Source: a virus
Virus record (IMG/VR): IMGVR_UViG_3300007963_000018
Coordinates: 1-37,713 of that record
Length of the DNA: 37,713 nucleotides
Direction: 5' to 3' (one strand)
Shown here: piece by piece, positions 25,147 through 32,934 of the stretch
Layout of the letters: the number at the start of each line of letters is the position of its first letter
Position numbering within the stretch: the first letter of the stretch is position 1
Translations under genes and position numbers: made by a program
The notes under the pieces: generated by a model
Seen by the model: only the letters and a program-made list of their open reading frames with translations
Told to the model about the DNA's origin: nothing
The model's database searches: none

Positions 25147-27380
25147 TGAACGAGTTAATGAACATCACCGAGAGCGGCGTACCGGAGTCCCGCCTCAATG
25201 ACCCCAAGTCCGTCAAAGAGATGGTGCTACAGATGATTCAGGCCGATGATACCCGGTCTGGCGTGCGGTCTAAGGTTAAGGGTCTAGTGGACGGGAACGC
25301 TCCATACAAGAACAGCGACCTAACCCGCACTGGCCAATCCTTCCGAACCAACGTGAACTTCCGAGAAGCCGAGTCCTTTCTTAATATGGGGGTGAGCGCA
25401 TTCTTTGACGTTTTCAGCGAGGTGCCTACATACGCCACAGTTAAGATCGATCACGGCGATGTTAATGACTCTGAGAGGTATTCGCGCATCATCACTGAGG
25501 AGTTTGACAAGATGCAGAAGAAGGACGGGAACTTCGATTACCTCATGCAACTCTCTCAGCATGAGATGGTTCTCTACGGCACTGGCCCGCTAATCTTTGA
25601 AGACAACTTTGACTGGAGATGCAAGCCAGTGAAGTCAGCCGACCTTCTTGTGCCGGATGGCACAAAGTCGAACGTGGCAGATTGGCCTGCGTGCGCTGTG
25701 CGAAGCAACTATCAGGTGCATGAACTATACTCCTTTATACGAAATCAGGAGGCAGCATCGAAGGCTGGCTGGGATGTTTCTGCGGCACGATCTGCCATCA
25801 TAGCTGCCGCACCAAAACCGCACGGGTTAGGCTCGCGCAACACATGGGAGGATGCACAGCAGGAGTTGAGGAATAACGACCTTTCGTTCTCCAGCCGTTG
25901 CGATACGGTCGAAGTCGCGCACGTTTTCTACAGGGAGTTTCCCACAGAAGAACACCCGAACGGGGCAATAAGTCATTGCATTGTTGATATGCGAGGCGAG
26001 GTTGAGTCGTTCTTGTTCCGCAAAGTTAATAGGTTTAAATCGTGGAGCGAATGCGTCCACTGTATGTATTACGACAAGGGTGACGGGATGCACCACTCGG
26101 TTAAGGGCATGGGCGTTAAGATGTACTCTGCCTTGGAGTTAAAGAACCGACTTCGCTGCTCGCTTGTGGATGCGGCAATGGCCCGATCTCAGATCATGCT
26201 ACAGCCAGAGTCCCCTAATGACCTGAACCGATCCAACGTAATCCAGATGGGGCAGTATAGCGTGCTGCCCCCTAATTGGAACGTGATTCAAACTAATTCC
26301 AGTGGAGTGCTTGATGCCCCAATGGCGGTTCAGAATGATCTTGAGGGGTTAATGCAGGCCAACCTCTCCCAATACAGGCAACGCCTTGAGAAACAGGGCA
26401 ACCCAAGAACCGCCACAGAGATTGAGGCTATTACGGCGCAGCAGTCCATCTTAGGAAAGACCCAGCTAAACCGATACTACACCCAGTTGGACACGTTCTT
26501 TGCAGAACGATACCGCAGGGCCATCAACTCAAACCTCACGTCCGATATGCCCGGAGCAGAGGAGGCGTTGGCATTTCAGAAAGCCTGCATTGACCGAGGT
26601 TGCCCGCGTGAGTGCCTTGATAAGGTTCAGATGGTGCAGGCCACTAGGACGGCAGGCAGAGGGTCATCGCTTGAGAAGCGGGCCATTATGAACCAACTAA
26701 TGTCGATTGTAACAATGCTTCCAGAGTCTGGGAGGAAGCACGTCATTGAGGATCACATCGCATCTCTCGCCGGTTACCACTCCTTGAGCCGGTATTACCC
26801 AATGCCTGAAGAGGACGTGGACACCCAAGAGCAGCAACAAGAGGCAGCAAGGGAGAACGCGCTATTTAAAACTGGGGCCGCTATCCCGATAGCGGGCGGG
26901 GATAACCATGCCGTCCATGCCACCGTACACTTGCAGGCTGCTACTGAGGCTATTCAGGCTGCGCAGCAGGGCGTGGGTGACCTCACTGAGGTGGCAGCAT
27001 GGATGATGACGACCACGGAGCATACTGCTGGTCACCTTGAGGAATTGTCCACTGACCCAACCCGTAAAGAACTGCTGGAAATGTTGTCAGTACAATATGA
27101 TGAAGTTCAAAAAGCAACGGACGAAATGGCAGCAGAGGTGCAGAAGCAGCAGGAAGCGGCAATGCAGCAGCAGCAGCAGCAGGAAGCGCAGATGGCAGAG
27201 ATGCAGGCGTTGCAGAATGGCCAAGACCCTAAAGATCAGTTAGCGCAGATGAGGGCCGAGAGGGACGAGGCACGCCGTGACATGAAGGCGCAAAACAGCC
27301 TTGAACGCAAGACGGCAAAGACCCGTCAGGACATGGCCCTGAAAGACGCCAAGGCCGCACAACAAATTAGGAACAAATGA
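25146..27380 (+). CDS. Portal (head-tail connector) protein, 744 aa
   Basis: A large protein directly after the terminase, with the composition and motifs of podoviral portals: an N-terminal helical region, a beta-rich wing (VPTYATVKIDHGDV, about residues 90-100), a RTATEIEAITAQQ helix (about 415-430) like the portal core helix of T7-type connectors, and a long Gln/Glu-rich coiled coil at the C-terminus (about 640-740, with a run of poly-Gln encoded near 27165-27181). Two starts are possible. I take the ATG at 25146, which overlaps the upstream stop as TAATG, over the one at 25131, which lacks a ribosome site. The ring would thread DNA into the head and join the neck. Confidence 0.9.
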   Translation: MNELMNITESGVPESRLNDPKSVKEMVLQMIQADDTRSGVRSKVKGLVDGNAPYKNSDLTRTGQSFRTNVNFREAESFLNMGVSAFFDVFSEVPTYATVKIDHGDVNDSERYSRIITEEFDKMQKKDGNFDYLMQLSQHEMVLYGTGPLIFEDNFDWRCKPVKSADLLVPDGTKSNVADWPACAVRSNYQVHELYSFIRNQEAASKAGWDVSAARSAIIAAAPKPHGLGSRNTWEDAQQELRNNDLSFSSRCDTVEVAHVFYREFPTEEHPNGAISHCIVDMRGEVESFLFRKVNRFKSWSECVHCMYYDKGDGMHHSVKGMGVKMYSALELKNRLRCSLVDAAMARSQIMLQPESPNDLNRSNVIQMGQYSVLPPNWNVIQTNSSGVLDAPMAVQNDLEGLMQANLSQYRQRLEKQGNPRTATEIEAITAQQSILGKTQLNRYYTQLDTFFAERYRRAINSNLTSDMPGAEEALAFQKACIDRGCPRECLDKVQMVQATRTAGRGSSLEKRAIMNQLMSIVTMLPESGRKHVIEDHIASLAGYHSLSRYYPMPEEDVDTQEQQQEAARENALFKTGAAIPIAGGDNHAVHATVHLQAATEAIQAAQQGVGDLTEVAAWMMTTTEHTAGHLEELSTDPTRKELLEMLSVQYDEVQKATDEMAAEVQKQQEAAMQQQQQQEAQMAEMQALQNGQDPKDQLAQMRAERDEARRDMKAQNSLERKTAKTRQDMALKDAKAAQQIRNK

Positions 27381-27595
27381 AGATTGTACTCGATAAAGAT
27401 GATATGATTCATATTGCTGAACTGCTCCGAGAGGATTTGATATGCAGTAAAGCGATGCTTGATGACCACCCACTAGACGAAGACGCAATGGAGTCGTTCC
27501 TTCGATCCAGAAAGATTTTACAAAAGGTGGCCGTTGAGGCCATCGCCGTAAATTATGAACCTACAACAATGGCGACAAGACCCGAACTTAACTGA
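27377..27595 (+). CDS. Hypothetical small acidic protein, 72 aa
   Basis: The ATG overlaps the portal stop (ATGA), so it is coupled to portal translation. The product is helical and acidic in its first 45 residues (DKDDMIHIAELLREDL, HPLDEDAMESFLRSRKIL). This resembles small phage proteins lying between portal and scaffold, but no family is recognised. The next gene starts 41 bases before its end in another frame, so both frames are used briefly there. Confidence 0.65.
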   Translation: MKIVLDKDDMIHIAELLREDLICSKAMLDDHPLDEDAMESFLRSRKILQKVAVEAIAVNYEPTTMATRPELN

Positions 27596-27827
27596 TTCGG
27601 CAAGAAAGCAACTGAACAACAAGACCTTCCCTAAGATGTTGGAAGTCTTAAAGAATGAACTACCCACTAACCGCGTGCTACCGGCAGTCGGCACTGAGCC
27701 GCACTCGTTCGTGTACGCATACGGAGTGGAGGTTGGATACCGGCAAGCTATAGCTACGCTGGAATTAATGGGTGCGCCCCTACCTAATCAAGAGCAAGTA
27801 GAGGCAACCTTTGAAGGGCAACAATAA
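27555..27827 (+). CDS. Hypothetical protein, 90 aa
   Basis: The start at 27555 overlaps the previous gene by 41 bases. The N-terminus (MNLQQWRQDPNLTDSARKQL) reads as a normal folded start. The centre (TEPHSFVYAYGVEVGYRQAIATLELMG) resembles short phage proteins with a G-x-E-x-G-Y-R-Q-AI pattern found near capsid assembly genes. It is soluble and unrecognised by name. It ends 15 bases before the scaffold gene. A role in head assembly is an inference from position only. Confidence 0.7.
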   Translation: MNLQQWRQDPNLTDSARKQLNNKTFPKMLEVLKNELPTNRVLPAVGTEPHSFVYAYGVEVGYRQAIATLELMGAPLPNQEQVEATFEGQQ

Positions 27828-27842
27828 GAAAGGACGACGACA

Positions 27843-28949
27843 ATGGCTAAAGAACTCGAAATGGGCGGCGTGGAAACACTGGAACTTCCGGTGGAAGAAG
27901 ATGCCGTGGAAAATGTGGAAGAGATTTCCACTGAAGAAACACAAGCTACTGATAGTAAGACGGATGATGACGAAGATTCCTCCTCGTTTTTAGACACGAT
28001 GAGGAAGCACTTGGAGGGCGAACCGGAAAGCAAGGAACCGGAAAGCAAGGAACCGGAACCGGAGCCAGAGCCTGCCCAAGAGCCAGAGGATTCAATGAAG
28101 GAGTCCCGATCCTCTTCGGATTTTAAAAAAATCAAAGAAGACCGAGATAATGCACGGCAAGAATTGTCTGAACTGAAAGCAAAACTTGAGGGTCTGGACA
28201 ACTCTGACGTGGACAACTTGCTGGAGTCCGTGACGAAGGAAAGGGATGACCTTTCTGCGCGGCTAAGGCTGGCGTCAATCGAGAGACACCCCAACTTCCA
28301 GAAGGAGTATCAATCTAAGATTGATGGCATTGTGGCGCGAGCCAAGAAGTTGGTCGGGGCAGATCACGGTGACCGCGTGGCCGACCTGCTGGCGATGAGC
28401 GACAGTGATTACCGATCTAACGGACTTGAGGAAGTAATGCTCGACCTGCCCACATCAAAGCAGGCTCAGTTGGGTGCCATGCTTGCAGGGATCGAAGAGG
28501 TTCGGTCTGCTAAAGAGGATGCGTTGGCGAACAGCGAGGAAACCTACAAGCAAATGTTGGCGGATCAGGCAGCGCAGAGGGAATCGGTGATGGGGGAAAC
28601 CCACAAAACATTCGACTCTGCGCTCGGAGAAGCCTCTCAGTTGGAGATATTCCAGAAGAGGGATGATGACGAGGGGTGGAATGGTCAAGTTAACGAGCGC
28701 ATAGAACTCGCCAGAAACATATTCTCAGGAGAGAATGACGCGAAGGACTTGGCTCGCGCATCACTTTGGGCCGCAGCGGCACCTGCTTACAGGGAGTTGT
28801 TGGCCACCCAAATAGAGTTAAATCGAAGGCTTCGCGCCCAACTAAAGGATCAGTCAGCAGCCACGCCGGGAGTTACTGGCACGGGCGGCGGGAAGCCAGA
28901 CGCAGAAAAGGACTTCCTGTCTGAAATGGAAGAACTAATGAGAGGTTAG
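27843..28949 (+). CDS. Putative capsid scaffolding protein, 368 aa
   Basis: Very acidic, low-complexity and predicted largely coiled coil. Residues 1-85 are Glu/Asp-rich with a repeated PESKE unit and a PEPEPEP run. Residues about 90-150 form a long charged helix (KKIKEDRDNARQELSELKAKLEGL). A helical middle and a C-terminal Gly-rich linker with a short helix (DFLSEMEELMRG) follow. That build, and the place straight after portal, are typical of podoviral scaffolds such as T7 gp9, whose C-terminal helix binds the capsid protein. A GAAAGGA ribosome site lies upstream. Oddly, the capsid gene is not next on this strand but about 1.3 kb away in the opposite orientation. Confidence 0.85.
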   Translation: MAKELEMGGVETLELPVEEDAVENVEEISTEETQATDSKTDDDEDSSSFLDTMRKHLEGEPESKEPESKEPEPEPEPAQEPEDSMKESRSSSDFKKIKEDRDNARQELSELKAKLEGLDNSDVDNLLESVTKERDDLSARLRLASIERHPNFQKEYQSKIDGIVARAKKLVGADHGDRVADLLAMSDSDYRSNGLEEVMLDLPTSKQAQLGAMLAGIEEVRSAKEDALANSEETYKQMLADQAAQRESVMGETHKTFDSALGEASQLEIFQKRDDDEGWNGQVNERIELARNIFSGENDAKDLARASLWAAAAPAYRELLATQIELNRRLRAQLKDQSAATPGVTGTGGGKPDAEKDFLSEMEELMRG

Positions 28950-28951
28950 AA

Positions 28952-29077
28952 ATGCCCAAGGTAGGAAAAACAAAATATCCTTACACTAAAAAAGGTGTAG
29001 CTGCCGCAAAGTCTGCCGCGAAGCGGTCAGGCAAAAAGGTTACCACGACCAAGAAGCCTAAGAGAATGGGTTACTAG
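28952..29077 (+). CDS. Small highly basic protein, 41 aa
   Basis: A short frame of 41 codons: MPKVGKTKYPYTKKG, then an Ala/Lys-rich helix (VAAAKSAAKRSGKK) and KKPKRMGY. It starts two bases after the scaffold stop. More than a third of its residues are Lys or Arg, with no acidic residue, suggesting DNA or nucleic-acid binding in the capsid. Very similar short MPKVG-type basic proteins are, to my knowledge, common in marine and environmental podoviruses near capsid genes. Its stop overlaps by three bases the stop codon of the converging nuclease gene on the other strand. Confidence 0.8.
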   Translation: MPKVGKTKYPYTKKGVAAAKSAAKRSGKKVTTTKKPKRMGY

Positions 29078-29508
29078 AACAGGGGCGACCACGCATTCCG
29101 GTAGTCTTCATAGATGCACCGCACCCATTTGTCCGGGTGACGTGGATGCTTTCCTTGCTCCCAGAAGATTCCCCGTGCGCCCTTTAGTGCCCCAACGGGA
29201 ATGACGTAAAAGGATGGGCCGGTAACGTAGTAGATTACACACACCATGTAGTCGCAATCATCAATGCAGTACTCAATATTCGATGAAGACCCACGCCGGA
29301 AAAGGACTCGGAACACTCCGTCCTTCCCGGCGTGGGTTGATTTTACTTGCAGGCGACTTAGCTTGCGCTTGTGAGTTGCTATTAGGTCATAAGGCTCACT
29401 ATCGCCTAGAGGCATTGATATCCCAAGGCCCATAGACATCAACTCATGGGCAACCAACATTTCCGCCGCCGCCCCCAGCGGCTTTAGGTCTGCCCACCGT
29501 TGCGCCAT
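29074..29508 (-). CDS. PD-(D/E)XK-fold nuclease-like protein, 144 aa
   Basis: The N-terminal part carries the motif set of PD-(D/E)XK endonucleases: Glu16 in LGAAAEMLVAHEL, Asp41 in SEPYDLIATH, and Gln54-Val55-Lys56 in SRLQVKS. The rest is beta-rich (YCIDDCDYMVCVIYYV, FYVIPV) as in the group-I-intron-endonuclease-like and resolvase-like branches. The length is normal for a stand-alone small nuclease. It is the last gene of the minus-strand capsid-lysis block, one base after the lipoprotein gene, and converges on the scaffold operon. Likely substrates are branched DNA or host DNA; this cannot be settled here. Confidence 0.85.
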   Translation of the reverse strand: MAQRWADLKPLGAAAEMLVAHELMSMGLGISMPLGDSEPYDLIATHKRKLSRLQVKSTHAGKDGVFRVLFRRGSSSNIEYCIDDCDYMVCVIYYVTGPSFYVIPVGALKGARGIFWEQGKHPRHPDKWVRCIYEDYRNAWSPLF

Positions 29509-29745
29509 TCAATCACCTTCAGCCTCGATTTCCAATGCTCCTGCGTACCAGCCTTCCGGTAGCCGCACCTTGTTCTTCGAGAGAACCCATTCCCCGTCTT
29601 GCAGGAAGTAGACCTTCCCTCGAACGTCTGGGCCGATTCTTACTACGTCACTCGTCTGGTGTATGAACACCACCTTGTTGCTTCCGCAGCTTGTCCCGAA
29701 TACCAGAGCGAAAGCCATCGCGCACATGGTCAGGAGTATTCGCAT
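29509..29745 (-). CDS. Rz1-like small lipoprotein, 78 aa
   Basis: From the ATG at 29745 the product begins MRILLTMCAMAFALVFGTSC: a short positive end, a hydrophobic core and a lipobox-type GTSC with Cys20, so the mature 59-residue part should be lipid-anchored. That part is small and beta-rich (KVVFIHQTSDVVRIGP, then LPEGWYAGAL). An AAGG site six bases upstream supports this start over the longer one at 29781. About 98 bases overlap the 60-aa gene in another frame, recalling nested Rz/Rz1 spanin genes, and it follows two holin-like genes. A role in outer-membrane disruption is inferred. Confidence 0.75.
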   Translation of the reverse strand: MRILLTMCAMAFALVFGTSCGSNKVVFIHQTSDVVRIGPDVRGKVYFLQDGEWVLSKNKVRLPEGWYAGALEIEAEGD

Positions 29746-29830
29746 CTTTTGCCTTAACATCCTTTTTAATCTCCCTGCCAATCAACCCTGTTAGCCAGTC
29801 TAGGACTGCCTTTAGGATAGAAGCCAGCAT
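29648..29830 (-). CDS. Small lysis-cassette protein, 60 aa
   Basis: The N-terminus (MLASILKAVLDWLTGLIGREIKKD) is an amphipathic helix rather than a full membrane span. The remainder is hydrophilic and basic (DHVRDGFRSGIRDKLRKQQGG). It starts three bases after the stop of the 85-aa holin-like gene, and its 3' half overlaps the start of the lipoprotein gene in another frame. This arrangement suggests an inner-membrane-peripheral partner of the lipoprotein, but it lacks the long coiled coil and anchor of a usual i-spanin. Function is inferred from context only. Confidence 0.65.
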   Translation of the reverse strand: MLASILKAVLDWLTGLIGREIKKDVKAKDANTPDHVRDGFRSGIRDKLRKQQGGVHTPDE

Positions 29831-29832
29831 GG

Positions 29833-30039
29833 TTATTTGGATTTGGCGATTCCGCGAGAAATGGTGTACCCCAAAGCCGCAGCCGCCGAACAGACAAAGC
29901 CGAAAACCTTGTCAGCCGCAGATGCTCCCTCTGGGTCTACAACGCCCGCACCCCAAAGCAGGGAACAGACAGCCACGATAACCGTGACCCAAAACTCGGT
30001 ACTTAAATAGCCGGGTTTAATATTTTTACTAGTAGCCAT
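29833..30039 (-). CDS. Putative holin-like membrane protein, 68 aa
   Basis: I start at the ATG at 30039 (MATSKNIKPGYLSTEFW), which overlaps the upstream stop as TAATG. An extension to 30090 would overlap the previous gene by about 50 bases. Two hydrophobic segments are visible, about residues 16-33 (EFWVTVIVAVCSLLWGAG) and 43-60 (VFGFVCSAAAALGYTISR), followed by a basic tail. That two-span layout with a KPGYxSTEFW start is typical of small phage holins. It sits in a set of membrane and lipoprotein genes after the capsid gene, as in many lysis cassettes. Confidence 0.75.
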   Translation of the reverse strand: MATSKNIKPGYLSTEFWVTVIVAVCSLLWGAGVVDPEGASAADKVFGFVCSAAAALGYTISRGIAKSK

Positions 30040-30209
30040 TATTTGTCGTCTTTCTTTTTGCTGTCTCTTAGCCACTTCCAAATTGTCCACGAAATCGTAA
30101 CAGTCAGAAGCACTATAGAGAGAGCGGTTTCAATGGAATCAAGTGACACGGCAGCAAGGACGCCGCCGTTGATTCCGAAGGTTTTTAAATAGTCGCTTAT
30201 GTCGTTCAT
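30039..30209 (-). CDS. Single-span membrane protein, T7-holin-like layout, 56 aa
   Basis: The ATG at 30209 gives MNDISDYLKTFG, an amphipathic helix, then one membrane segment (ETALSIVLLTVTISWTIWKWL, about residues 27-47) and a strongly basic tail RDSKKKDDK. T7 gp17.5 holin has the same layout of about 60 residues with one span and a charged tail, so this may be a holin or a holin partner of the next gene. A longer start (30227) would reach into the hairpin upstream. No clear ribosome site is present, which may limit its expression. Confidence 0.65.
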   Translation of the reverse strand: MNDISDYLKTFGINGGVLAAVSLDSIETALSIVLLTVTISWTIWKWLRDSKKKDDK

Positions 30210-30218
30210 GTTAAAGGA

Positions 30219-30246
30219 GGGTGGCACCCTCGAAAGGATGCCACCC
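30219..30246 (-). terminator. Hairpin after the capsid gene, possible partial terminator
   Basis: GGGTGGCA (30219-30226) pairs with TGCCACCC (30239-30246). The loop can itself pair partly (CCCT with AGGA-like bases). On the minus strand the stem is followed by TCCTTT, a weak T-run. It stands between the capsid stop (30265) and the lysis genes, so it may reduce read-through and keep lysis gene expression below that of capsid. Confidence 0.65.
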
Positions 30247-30264
30247 TTTGACGACGACTACTTT

Positions 30265-31521
30265 TTACGAAACGCCGGGACGCTTGAACAGGACTGTCGC
30301 GCCGTGATCGCCAAAGACAGGCTCAAAGGCCATCTCATACGAACCAACGTGACGACCGAAGGATTCCAACGGGTCTTCGCAGGCTTCATCAGATGAGCCG
30401 CCAGACCACTTGTATCCACCAGTGATGAACTTCCAGTCACCGCTGTAGCTATCAGGCGAGAATCCGAGATTGCCGGGAACTTGGGCCGGAACCACTAGTT
30501 GCCGCATAACGCTCGGAACCAGAGCAATCGCACCTTCGTAGATGCCCGCTCCCGTGCCGGTCTTGGCCGTGTAAAGCGCACGAACCTTAGTGCCGGTGCC
30601 TTTTGTGATCTCACTGCCGGTCAGTGCCTCGTTCTCGCTTACTCGGTCGTAGCCAGTTCCGCCACCGTTTCGTTTGAAACGAGGTGGGTTGGTTACAACG
30701 ATCAAGCGGAAGTTGCCTACCACCTTATCCGCGCCAATAGCAGCGAGCAGTTCGTTCGACTTGCTGCTTTCGCGGTAGTCGGTACGGACATTGCTGTCGG
30801 CCTTGATCAGGTTGTTTGCTGCTTCCATGCCGATGATTAGCGGGAACACAGGGCCGTTGGGGCCGAGTTCAACGAATCCATTGCTGTCACCTTCTGTGGC
30901 ACCGGACTCAATCAGCTTGATTGCAAGCTGGTCAAGGTGACCGGGTAGCAGGTTCACGGTGTCGGCAAGGGTGGCAGAGGTCAGCGCACCTGCGCCAGCG
31001 TCTGTGTCGTTCAACGCTTCTGAGCCAGAAGCACCACTAAGGGTAACCTGACGCGCCTTCTCCATGTACTCGTTGGCAATCTTGTTTTCAAGGATGCGCT
31101 TGGAGTGCTTGGTGATTTCCTCAAGGTATGCGCGAAGAAAATTTGCCGCGTTATGGCGGTACTTCAAATTCTCCTTACACACCTGTGGGCCGCGAATTGA
31201 TATGCGCTGTGGCGAGAAGGTTTGCTCCTTCATGCCCCACTCAACATCGTTCCATGTCCGTGCGCACAAACCGTCGCCTGCGTCCATGTTCACTTGGCCA
31301 GCGGCGGTCGTGGTAGCAATATCCTCCCACGCCAATTCATCATTGGTGGGCATTGAGTTTTCCACGCGGAAGGTCGTTTGGGTCAGGCCAGTGCCGAGAG
31401 GGTAGCTACCCTTCGGTAGCGCGTTCAGCCAAACGGACTTGCTTGAAGCCTTGCGGTGGATTGATTTTCCCAGCGATTCGCTGGCCATTTGTAATGCCTG
31501 AAAAACGTCTGTGCAGGCCAT
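30265..31521 (-). CDS. Major capsid protein, 418 aa
   Basis: Length and composition fit an HK97-fold capsid subunit. There is an N-terminal helical arm, a hydrophobic beta-rich core (FPLIIGMEAANNLIKAD, NFRLIVVTNPPRFKR), and the C-terminal motif GRHVGSYEMAFEPVFGDHGATVLFKRP seen in podoviral capsid proteins. AAAGG lies nine bases before the ATG. It is the only large gene between the lysis block and the integrase. It is encoded opposite to the portal, scaffold and terminase genes, although its product must assemble with them. A hairpin in its 5' leader (31548-31595) and another after its stop may tune its level. The capsid call is inferred from pattern and context, without a structural match. 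Confidence 0.85.
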   Translation of the reverse strand: MACTDVFQALQMASESLGKSIHRKASSKSVWLNALPKGSYPLGTGLTQTTFRVENSMPTNDELAWEDIATTTAAGQVNMDAGDGLCARTWNDVEWGMKEQTFSPQRISIRGPQVCKENLKYRHNAANFLRAYLEEITKHSKRILENKIANEYMEKARQVTLSGASGSEALNDTDAGAGALTSATLADTVNLLPGHLDQLAIKLIESGATEGDSNGFVELGPNGPVFPLIIGMEAANNLIKADSNVRTDYRESSKSNELLAAIGADKVVGNFRLIVVTNPPRFKRNGGGTGYDRVSENEALTGSEITKGTGTKVRALYTAKTGTGAGIYEGAIALVPSVMRQLVVPAQVPGNLGFSPDSYSGDWKFITGGYKWSGGSSDEACEDPLESFGRHVGSYEMAFEPVFGDHGATVLFKRPGVS

Positions 31522-31779
31522 AATGTTTTACCTTTCTATTCCGGTTAAGGCGAGGTTTTGAAGTCACACCACCGTGGCGCAGACAGACCTCGCCTGTCGT
31601 TACATCGGTGGCCATTCCGAAATAGGGCCAAGCGGTCGCCACGCCGCCAGTAGGGCATCAGTTGCGAGTTTAGGCAGCACGCCGCTGCAAGGACAATATG
31701 GCAGATAGGACATTCGATGTCCAGCCTGCTCAAAAAAAAACTTGCCAACGTATTCGCTTTGACGTACGTTTGACAGCTT
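31522..31779. promoter_or_regulatory. Divergent control region between capsid and integrase
   Basis: 258 bases with no convincing gene. It contains: a nine-base inverted repeat AGGCGAGGT/ACCTCGCCT (31548-31556 and 31587-31595) that would form a hairpin in the capsid leader; a perfect palindrome GGACATTCGATGTCC (31708-31722); nine consecutive A at 31732-31740; and two TTTGAC direct repeats 11 bases apart (31758-31763, 31769-31774), just before the integrase ATG. These could be repressor or integrase arm sites, and an attachment site may lie here, but no attP core is identifiable without the host junction. No clean promoter consensus is seen on either strand. Confidence 0.5.
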
Positions 31780-32934
31780 ATGAGGATATATGAAGAAACT
31801 AAAAACAATCGGCAGCGTTATGTGCTAGACAGGAGGCTGGCAGGGAGACGCTTGAGGAATTACTTTCCTACCCGAAGAAAGGCTGAGAAAGCAATGGCAG
31901 ATCAGGAAAAAGAACTGAAGAAGTTCGGGGATATGTACGCAAGGTACTCGGAGACAGAAAGAATTGAAATGGTTCTTGCGCATGAAGAGGCTTTGTCGGG
32001 GGACTTTAAGCTGATAGACGCTGTTCGTTACTACGCCGACAAAGAGAATGGGAGCGCGGAGGATCAGGTGACCTTGGGCCAAGCAGCGAGGGAGTTCCTG
32101 AGAAGCAAGAAAAAGCAGATAAGGCCGCGATCCTACTCGAACCTTGAGTCCACGCTGGAAAGGTTCGATTACTGGAATGCCGCCTTGGCCAGCGTGAAGA
32201 AGTCGGACATATCTTCGTGGCTGGAGGCTGGCAAACGCCGCGATGGGACTCCTTGGTCTTCAAGGACAAAAAACAACTGCCTAACAGACTTGAAAAACTT
32301 CTTCAACTGGTGCGTTTTTGAGGACTACATAGAGGCCAGTCCTGCTGTGCATATCAGGAGGTTCCGGGCGACTGACGCCGAGTTAGCAGCATCGGAGGAG
32401 TCCAAGCATATACTCACTGTTTCCGAGGCTCGCTCCATAATGAACCACCTCCAGAGGCGTCACCCAGACATGGTCGCCCGCGCCGCCCTCCTTTTGTTTG
32501 CGGGACTCAGGCCAGAGAGGGAAGCAGCAGGGGTGACTTGGGATGACATAGACCTTCAGTCTCGCCTTGTTCATGTGCGGGCAAGTCGCGCTAAAGACCG
32601 ACAGAATCGCTACATAGAAATGCCCGATAACCTCGTTAAGTGGCTCAGTAACTACCGCCGCAACCCTGACGGGTGCATGGGTGGGATTTCAGTGAAGGCA
32701 TGGGAGAAACGCTGGTTCAGTGCCAGAGAGCAGCTAGGACTTACTGGAGACAATTGGCCCCATGATGCAACACGCCACAGCTTCGCAAGCTACCACCTTG
32801 CCCTGAACGGCGAGGAAGCCACGAAGAACGCACTAGGTCACGGCTCATACGATATGCTGTTCCAGCACTACCGGACTCTAGTGAAGAAGGACGACGGCGA
32901 GGAGTACTTCCAGATATTCCCAGCCTGTTGCTAA
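31780..32934 (+). CDS. int: Tyrosine recombinase / phage integrase, 384 aa
   Basis: The catalytic domain shows Arg244 in FAGLRPEREAAG, Lys272 in RASRAKDR, the box DATRHSFASYHL with Arg332 and His333, LGHGSY with His354, and nucleophile Tyr364 in LFQHYR. The first residue of the HxxR box is Asp329 here, a variant seen in some phage integrases. The N-terminal 90 residues (RIYEETKNNRQRYVLDRR...) look like an arm-binding domain, and about 95-190 like a SAM-like core-binding domain. It implies site-specific integration and a temperate life. It stands between the capsid and replication modules, with an unusual A-tract and repeats just upstream. Its ATG lacks a good ribosome site. Confidence 0.95.
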   Translation: MRIYEETKNNRQRYVLDRRLAGRRLRNYFPTRRKAEKAMADQEKELKKFGDMYARYSETERIEMVLAHEEALSGDFKLIDAVRYYADKENGSAEDQVTLGQAAREFLRSKKKQIRPRSYSNLESTLERFDYWNAALASVKKSDISSWLEAGKRRDGTPWSSRTKNNCLTDLKNFFNWCVFEDYIEASPAVHIRRFRATDAELAASEESKHILTVSEARSIMNHLQRRHPDMVARAALLLFAGLRPEREAAGVTWDDIDLQSRLVHVRASRAKDRQNRYIEMPDNLVKWLSNYRRNPDGCMGGISVKAWEKRWFSAREQLGLTGDNWPHDATRHSFASYHLALNGEEATKNALGHGSYDMLFQHYRTLVKKDDGEEYFQIFPACC

